Shown here piece after piece: positions 16,076 through 19,330 of a stretch of DNA of 19,330 nt. A program made the position numbers and the translations under genes. Origin of the DNA: Jaenimonas drosophilae (Eukaryota; Euglenozoa; Kinetoplastea; Trypanosomatida; Trypanosomatidae); the NCBI GenBank assembly GCA_030849065.1, contig JASAON010001384.1, positions 1 to 19,330 of the forward strand, in the 5' to 3' direction. Position 1 is the first letter of the stretch. Each line of letters starts with the position of its first letter. The notes below the pieces were generated by a model. It did not search any database. It was not told where the DNA came from and saw only the letters and a program-made list of their open reading frames with translations.

Positions 16076-16093
16076 CAACAACAACAACAACAA
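16076..16093. repeat. (CAA)6 microsatellite in the 5' leader
   Basis: Six CAA units, about 90 bases before the start codon. The same unit recurs inside the coding region and after the stop. Confidence 0.9.
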
Positions 16094-16184
16094 CTACACC
16101 AACAAGATAGCAACTGTGGCGGTACATCATCATCCACCACATCCTTCATAGAAACCAAGTGTGTTGTGTGTAGCTCACCCACCA

Positions 16185-18680
16185 ATGGCTAGCACTTTGC
16201 TTCCTCTCTCCGCCACCTTCGAGAGCCGTGTGGAGCTGAAGCTGCACGATGCGTTCCTCGCCACCGCCGGTGTGTTGCAGGCTGACACCATTGCGCAGGT
16301 GGAGCTCGTGACGGTGAATAAGCGCATTCACTTCTCGGGGGGAGCCACAACGACACGTGCATCAACAACAACAACAACTTCATCATCATCATCGGCAGCA
16401 GCAGGAAGCTACCGCTGTGCCTATATTATGAATCGTGAGGTGATGGGACGTACTCCGCTGCGGCTCTTCACTGCGCATCCAAACATTGAGACCGTCGTGG
16501 CCTTCAACGTGGATGACAACCGTCTTGCCACACAACTTGCCGGGGCAGGAACAACAACACCTGCGGATGCACCAAAACACAACAACAACAACAACATGGC
16601 TGCCGTGGAGGACTTTATTGTCATTACGATGCGAGATGCGAGTGGCCAACACTTCTACGGCGAGGCGTGGGCCCCCTTCTCCCCACACTGCGCCAATGAG
16701 GAGCTCCAACCGTTGCGGGTTATGCTCCGCCCGCGCCACGCACATGATCCGCATGATCCTCTCTGCCGCCAAGATGTGGCGCAACTCATTGCTCATCAGG
16801 TGGATGACTTTGGTTTTGTGAATGTTTCGTGGAAGGTGGCCATGATGCATCGCGGTGGTGTGCGGATGGCGGCGGAGGCACCGGCAGAGATGTGCGGTGA
16901 GCCCAGCTTCCCACTTGGCATCGCTCTTCGCGCCACGTGGATGACCCCGTGCACGGCGTTGCAACGCGGCGCTCACCACAACGTTTCGGTGGAGTTTGGC
17001 GGTGCTGGACGCTTCCTCTTCGCCGGAGATGATGCTCCGTTGTTCTTAACCCTGCGCTCCGCCACCCAAGCACCTCAGCGTGCCATCTTTCACTGCACCA
17101 TTCAGAGCGTCATGAGCCCAGCCAACTCCCGCGATGTGGTGGTTCCCATCACGCTGCCACCTCTCCACGGGCGTCGTGATGGCCTCGATCGCGATGTGCG
17201 TTGGTCTGCTCCGGTACGCAGCCCCCAGGGAGAAGATTTTGGCCTCCTCATGGTATGTATTCGCATATCTTCACAACCAATGGATGGTGCTCAGCCTCCT
17301 CCGTGCGCGGAAACACGTTGCCCACGCATCAACGAGCCACAACACATGGAGAGGTTCTCACATGTTGTGCAGCCGTGGCCCGGTCATGCAGATCGCCCCC
17401 ACGCGCCGTGTGGTGTTTATGGCCCGTTGCAGTGGGAGTCTGAGCAGCACATGAATGAGGCCGCCACACGTGCGTGGAAGCACAAGTGTGTGGTGGAGGC
17501 AGCACCAACTGTTGAGCATGTACGCCACGTGTGGGATGTATTGATGGGCCATGCCCCATCACTCGATCCTGGTGTTGCACGTGTTGGCGCGCTCTTTCAC
17601 AACCGCCCGACACAGGAACTCACGGCGGAGGAGCTGAAGGAGCTCATGATTGCGCTCGCTTTTCACGCGACGGGCATCAATGCGGCGGAGGCGGCGCGCT
17701 TCGCCTTTATTGCGCTGCGTCGTGATGTTGAAGATGCGGTGGCGCTGGAGGAGGTGTGCTATCTCTTTCAGCATTGCTTGCTGCCCAACACGATTGAGAT
17801 GAGCTCTGGCGAGATTCGTCGCTGGGTGCACGATGTGTTTGGCGGTGAGGGAAGTGGCGCGGTGAAGTTTGGCGATTTTTCACAACACGTGTTGCTCAAC
17901 TACGCGTGGTGGGCCGCCCTCGGTGTGCCGGTGCGGGTGGAGCACAGTGCATCTTGCGCGCAGAAGCAGCACGCGATGCATCTTCAGGCGGAGGTCAGCC
18001 GCTTCGCCGACCCGCTCGTTGCCATCTCCAACAACAACAACAACAACAACGCCACCGAGGTGGTATCAGCTGCAGCACCACCTCCACCTACTTCTTCATC
18101 ATCACCACCACGTGCGGAGGATGTACTGCTTCCACCAACATCCGCCACAAGCAAGGATGATGTTGAGTGGCGCACCTTCATCATTCGCGTGCAGAGCTCC
18201 ACCACCACCACGAAAAACAAGTGTTTCAGCGTAACGGCGCACATCAACGACCGCGTCAGTGATGTAATGAGCATGGTTGAAGGGAGCACGAACATCCTCG
18301 CCGCACGCCAGGAGTGGCGATGGGGTGAAAAAATCGTGGATCCAGCAACGCGTGTTGGCCAAACCACGATTGGCCTGGCATCTGCCATGAAGATGGGTGG
18401 AAGTGGCACGCAAGAGGTAGTGGTGGCAGAGCTGGAGGAGTCCGTGGTGTTGCACTTCGTCTATAAGACGAAACGCTGGCATGAAAAATTCTTCATGAAG
18501 GATAAGATCATCAAGTTGCGTGCCGCGGTACAGCGACGTACGCTCATTCCTCTCTCACGATGCACACTCCGCTACGAGGGAGGTGCTGCTGGCGGTGGAG
18601 AGGTGTTGTTGCAGGATCGGCATGCCGTGAGCCACTACAAGCTGAGGTCTGGCGATGTGGTGGTGGTGTTGGGTGACTAG
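16185..18680 (+). CDS. Unrecognised protein with EF-hand-like module and two C-terminal ubiquitin-like domains
   Basis: Predicted protein of 831 residues; no named family is recognised for the whole. Residues 1-400 are mostly strand-forming sequence broken by Thr/Ser and Asn runs; a C2- or Ig-like beta domain is possible but unproven. Residues ~474-570 are helical: ELTAEELKELMIALAFH, then RRDVEDAVALEEVCYLFQ, then SSGEIRRWVHDVFGGEGSGAVKFGDF. The spacing resembles paired EF-hands, but the loops lack a full set of Ca2+-binding acidic residues. After an Asn7 and Pro/Ser linker, residues ~661-745 (WRTFIIRVQ...) and ~753-831 look like two beta-grasp, ubiquitin-like domains. The second is clearer: FVYKTKRWHEKFF, then DKIIKLRAAVQRRTLIPLSRC, then LRYEG, then YKLRSGDVVVVLGD. 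It ends in Gly-Asp, not Gly-Gly, so it is not expected to be conjugated; it may bind ubiquitin-pathway or scaffold partners. The start is the first in-frame ATG; the frame extends eight codons upstream without one. Confidence 0.82.
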   Translation: MASTLLPLSATFESRVELKLHDAFLATAGVLQADTIAQVELVTVNKRIHFSGGATTTRASTTTTTSSSSSAAAGSYRCAYIMNREVMGRTPLRLFTAHPNIETVVAFNVDDNRLATQLAGAGTTTPADAPKHNNNNNMAAVEDFIVITMRDASGQHFYGEAWAPFSPHCANEELQPLRVMLRPRHAHDPHDPLCRQDVAQLIAHQVDDFGFVNVSWKVAMMHRGGVRMAAEAPAEMCGEPSFPLGIALRATWMTPCTALQRGAHHNVSVEFGGAGRFLFAGDDAPLFLTLRSATQAPQRAIFHCTIQSVMSPANSRDVVVPITLPPLHGRRDGLDRDVRWSAPVRSPQGEDFGLLMVCIRISSQPMDGAQPPPCAETRCPRINEPQHMERFSHVVQPWPGHADRPHAPCGVYGPLQWESEQHMNEAATRAWKHKCVVEAAPTVEHVRHVWDVLMGHAPSLDPGVARVGALFHNRPTQELTAEELKELMIALAFHATGINAAEAARFAFIALRRDVEDAVALEEVCYLFQHCLLPNTIEMSSGEIRRWVHDVFGGEGSGAVKFGDFSQHVLLNYAWWAALGVPVRVEHSASCAQKQHAMHLQAEVSRFADPLVAISNNNNNNNATEVVSAAAPPPPTSSSSPPRAEDVLLPPTSATSKDDVEWRTFIIRVQSSTTTTKNKCFSVTAHINDRVSDVMSMVEGSTNILAARQEWRWGEKIVDPATRVGQTTIGLASAMKMGGSGTQEVVVAELEESVVLHFVYKTKRWHEKFFMKDKIIKLRAAVQRRTLIPLSRCTLRYEGGAAGGGEVLLQDRHAVSHYKLRSGDVVVVLGD
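18030..18050 (+). repeat. (AAC)7 inside the EF-hand/Ubl-like gene
   Basis: Seven AAC codons give Asn616-622, in the linker between the EF-hand-like module and the first ubiquitin-like domain. A shorter (AAC)5 lies at 16581-16595 and (ACA)4 at 16365-16376. Confidence 0.9.
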
Positions 18681-18683
18681 GAC

Positions 18684-18684
18684 C

Positions 18685-18713
<29 letters not shown>
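18684..18713. repeat. (CAA)10 microsatellite
   Basis: Ten uninterrupted CAA units begin three bases after the TAG stop codon, so the 3' UTR opens with a pure triplet repeat. Confidence 0.92.
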
Positions 18714-18715
<2 letters not shown>

Positions 18716-18899
18716 CACGCAGATTTTATCCATATCAACCACAATTCCTTCTCCTCCTGTACGTGTATGTGTTGGAGCACACAACAACGCAGATGACGTG
18801 TGTGCGTGATTATAGAGAATCATAGAGAGCGATGAAGAGCGGGGTGAGGTGCAGGGAAGAATCATGGCGATGTGTTGTGTGGAGGTGCAACACGATTTG

Positions 18900-18924
18900 G
18901 TTGTTGTTGGATTGCAACAACAAC
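18900..18924. repeat. TTG/CAA inverted repeat (potential hairpin)
   Basis: GTTGTTGTTG (18900-18909) and CAACAACAAC (18915-18924) are exact complements around a five-base loop, giving a ten-base-pair stem in the 3' UTR of the last complete gene. Confidence 0.6.
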
Positions 18925-19114
18925 AACAACGACAACAACAACATCATCATTCTCTTCCTCACCTCATTTATCCATCATTCGCATGCAACGATTCGAGCTA
19001 ACGTCTTCATCATCAAATTCATTTTCATCAACATCATCGTCATGGATGTAGCTCAACAATGATGATGTGCATGCATGTGTGGCCGCACTGCATACTCCGT
19101 GATTGCGAATGCAA

Positions 19115-19150
19115 CCTTCTTCTTCTTCTCCCATTTCATCTTGAGCTCAG
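19115..19150 (+). promoter_or_regulatory. Candidate splice acceptor of the next gene
   Basis: CTTCTTCTTCTTCTCCC and further pyrimidines (19115-19143) precede AG at 19144-19145 and CAG at 19148-19150. It implies another + strand gene beyond this point. Confidence 0.45.
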
Positions 19151-19293
19151 CACACACAAGAGAGAGGCCCATCGTGTTTGGTGTTCCACGTCGATGCGTG
19201 CATAAGACGTTGTTGGTACAACATCATCATTCGTCATTGCAACACAAACACAAAACACAAACACAACGCAACACAACACACGTGCTGAAGAGG

Positions 19294-19330
19294 ATGCGGC
19301 ATCCGCTATGGATCTTCGTGGAGGCCTCGT
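19294..19330 (+). CDS. Possible first codons of the next gene, cut by the window edge
   Basis: ATGs lie at 19294 (reading MRHPLWIFVEAS) and, in another frame, at 19308 (reading MDLRGGL). They follow a pyrimidine/AG signal by about 145 bases, the same arrangement as the four solid genes, and base composition turns GC-richer here. Only 37 bases are present, so neither frame nor product can be decided. Confidence 0.25.
   Translation, partial: MRHPLWIFVEAS

Larger units (their letters stand above)
15115..16184. other. 1.07 kb intergenic region, CAT/CAA-rich
   Basis: No gene is supported. It begins with (GAT)10 and CATCATC stretches, contains (TG)9 at 15543, and ends with a strong pyrimidine/AG acceptor and a 223-base leader with (CAA)6. 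ORFs on both strands translate to His/Thr/Cys-rich repeats. Confidence 0.6.
18681..19293. other. 3' flank of the last complete gene, CAA/CAT-rich
   Basis: No gene is supported. It holds (CAA)10 directly after the stop codon, a TTG/CAA inverted repeat at 18900, scattered CATCATC and CAACACAAA sequence, and a pyrimidine/AG signal near 19150. Confidence 0.6.

Overview
The window reads as nuclear DNA of a kinetoplastid protist, most likely a free-living bodonid of the Bodo saltans type. The evidence is indirect. All convincing genes are intronless and on the + strand. No promoter-like element separates them. Each is preceded, 17 to about 225 bases upstream of its ATG, by a pyrimidine tract ending in AG, as expected for spliced-leader trans-splicing of a polycistronic transcript. 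The coding regions favour G/C-ending codons but are less extreme than Leishmania. Microsatellites (CA, CAA, GAT, T runs) fill the gaps. The species assignment is inference.

Layout: 1-880 is a T-rich 5' flank. An RRM-type RNA-binding protein with a long low-complexity, His-rich tail lies at 881-2185. A 2.3 kb T-rich gap (2186-4516) follows; it holds one dubious 209-codon ORF. A 159-residue protein with a basic N-terminus and an aberrant WW domain lies at 4517-4996. A 1.3 kb gap rich in CA repeats (4997-6339) leads to a giant 2,924-residue protein at 6340-15114. That protein has a TPR-like helical solenoid, an acidic stretch, a coiled coil and a C-terminal CHAT (caspase/separase-clan) domain. 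The gap 15115-16184 holds (GAT)10, (TG)9 and a strong candidate splice acceptor. An 831-residue protein with an EF-hand-like helical module and two C-terminal ubiquitin-like domains lies at 16185-18680. The last 650 bases are CAA/CAT-rich 3' flank with another acceptor, and probably the first codons of a further + strand gene at the window edge.

The genes look co-transcribed but show no obvious shared pathway, which is normal for kinetoplastid gene arrays. The most interesting object is the TPR-CHAT giant. Its fold-defining motifs are recognisable, including the terminal WAAFTLVG, but both positions that should carry the catalytic His and Cys appear substituted. It may therefore be a pseudo-protease scaffold. 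No rRNA, tRNA, CRISPR array or transposon was recognised.
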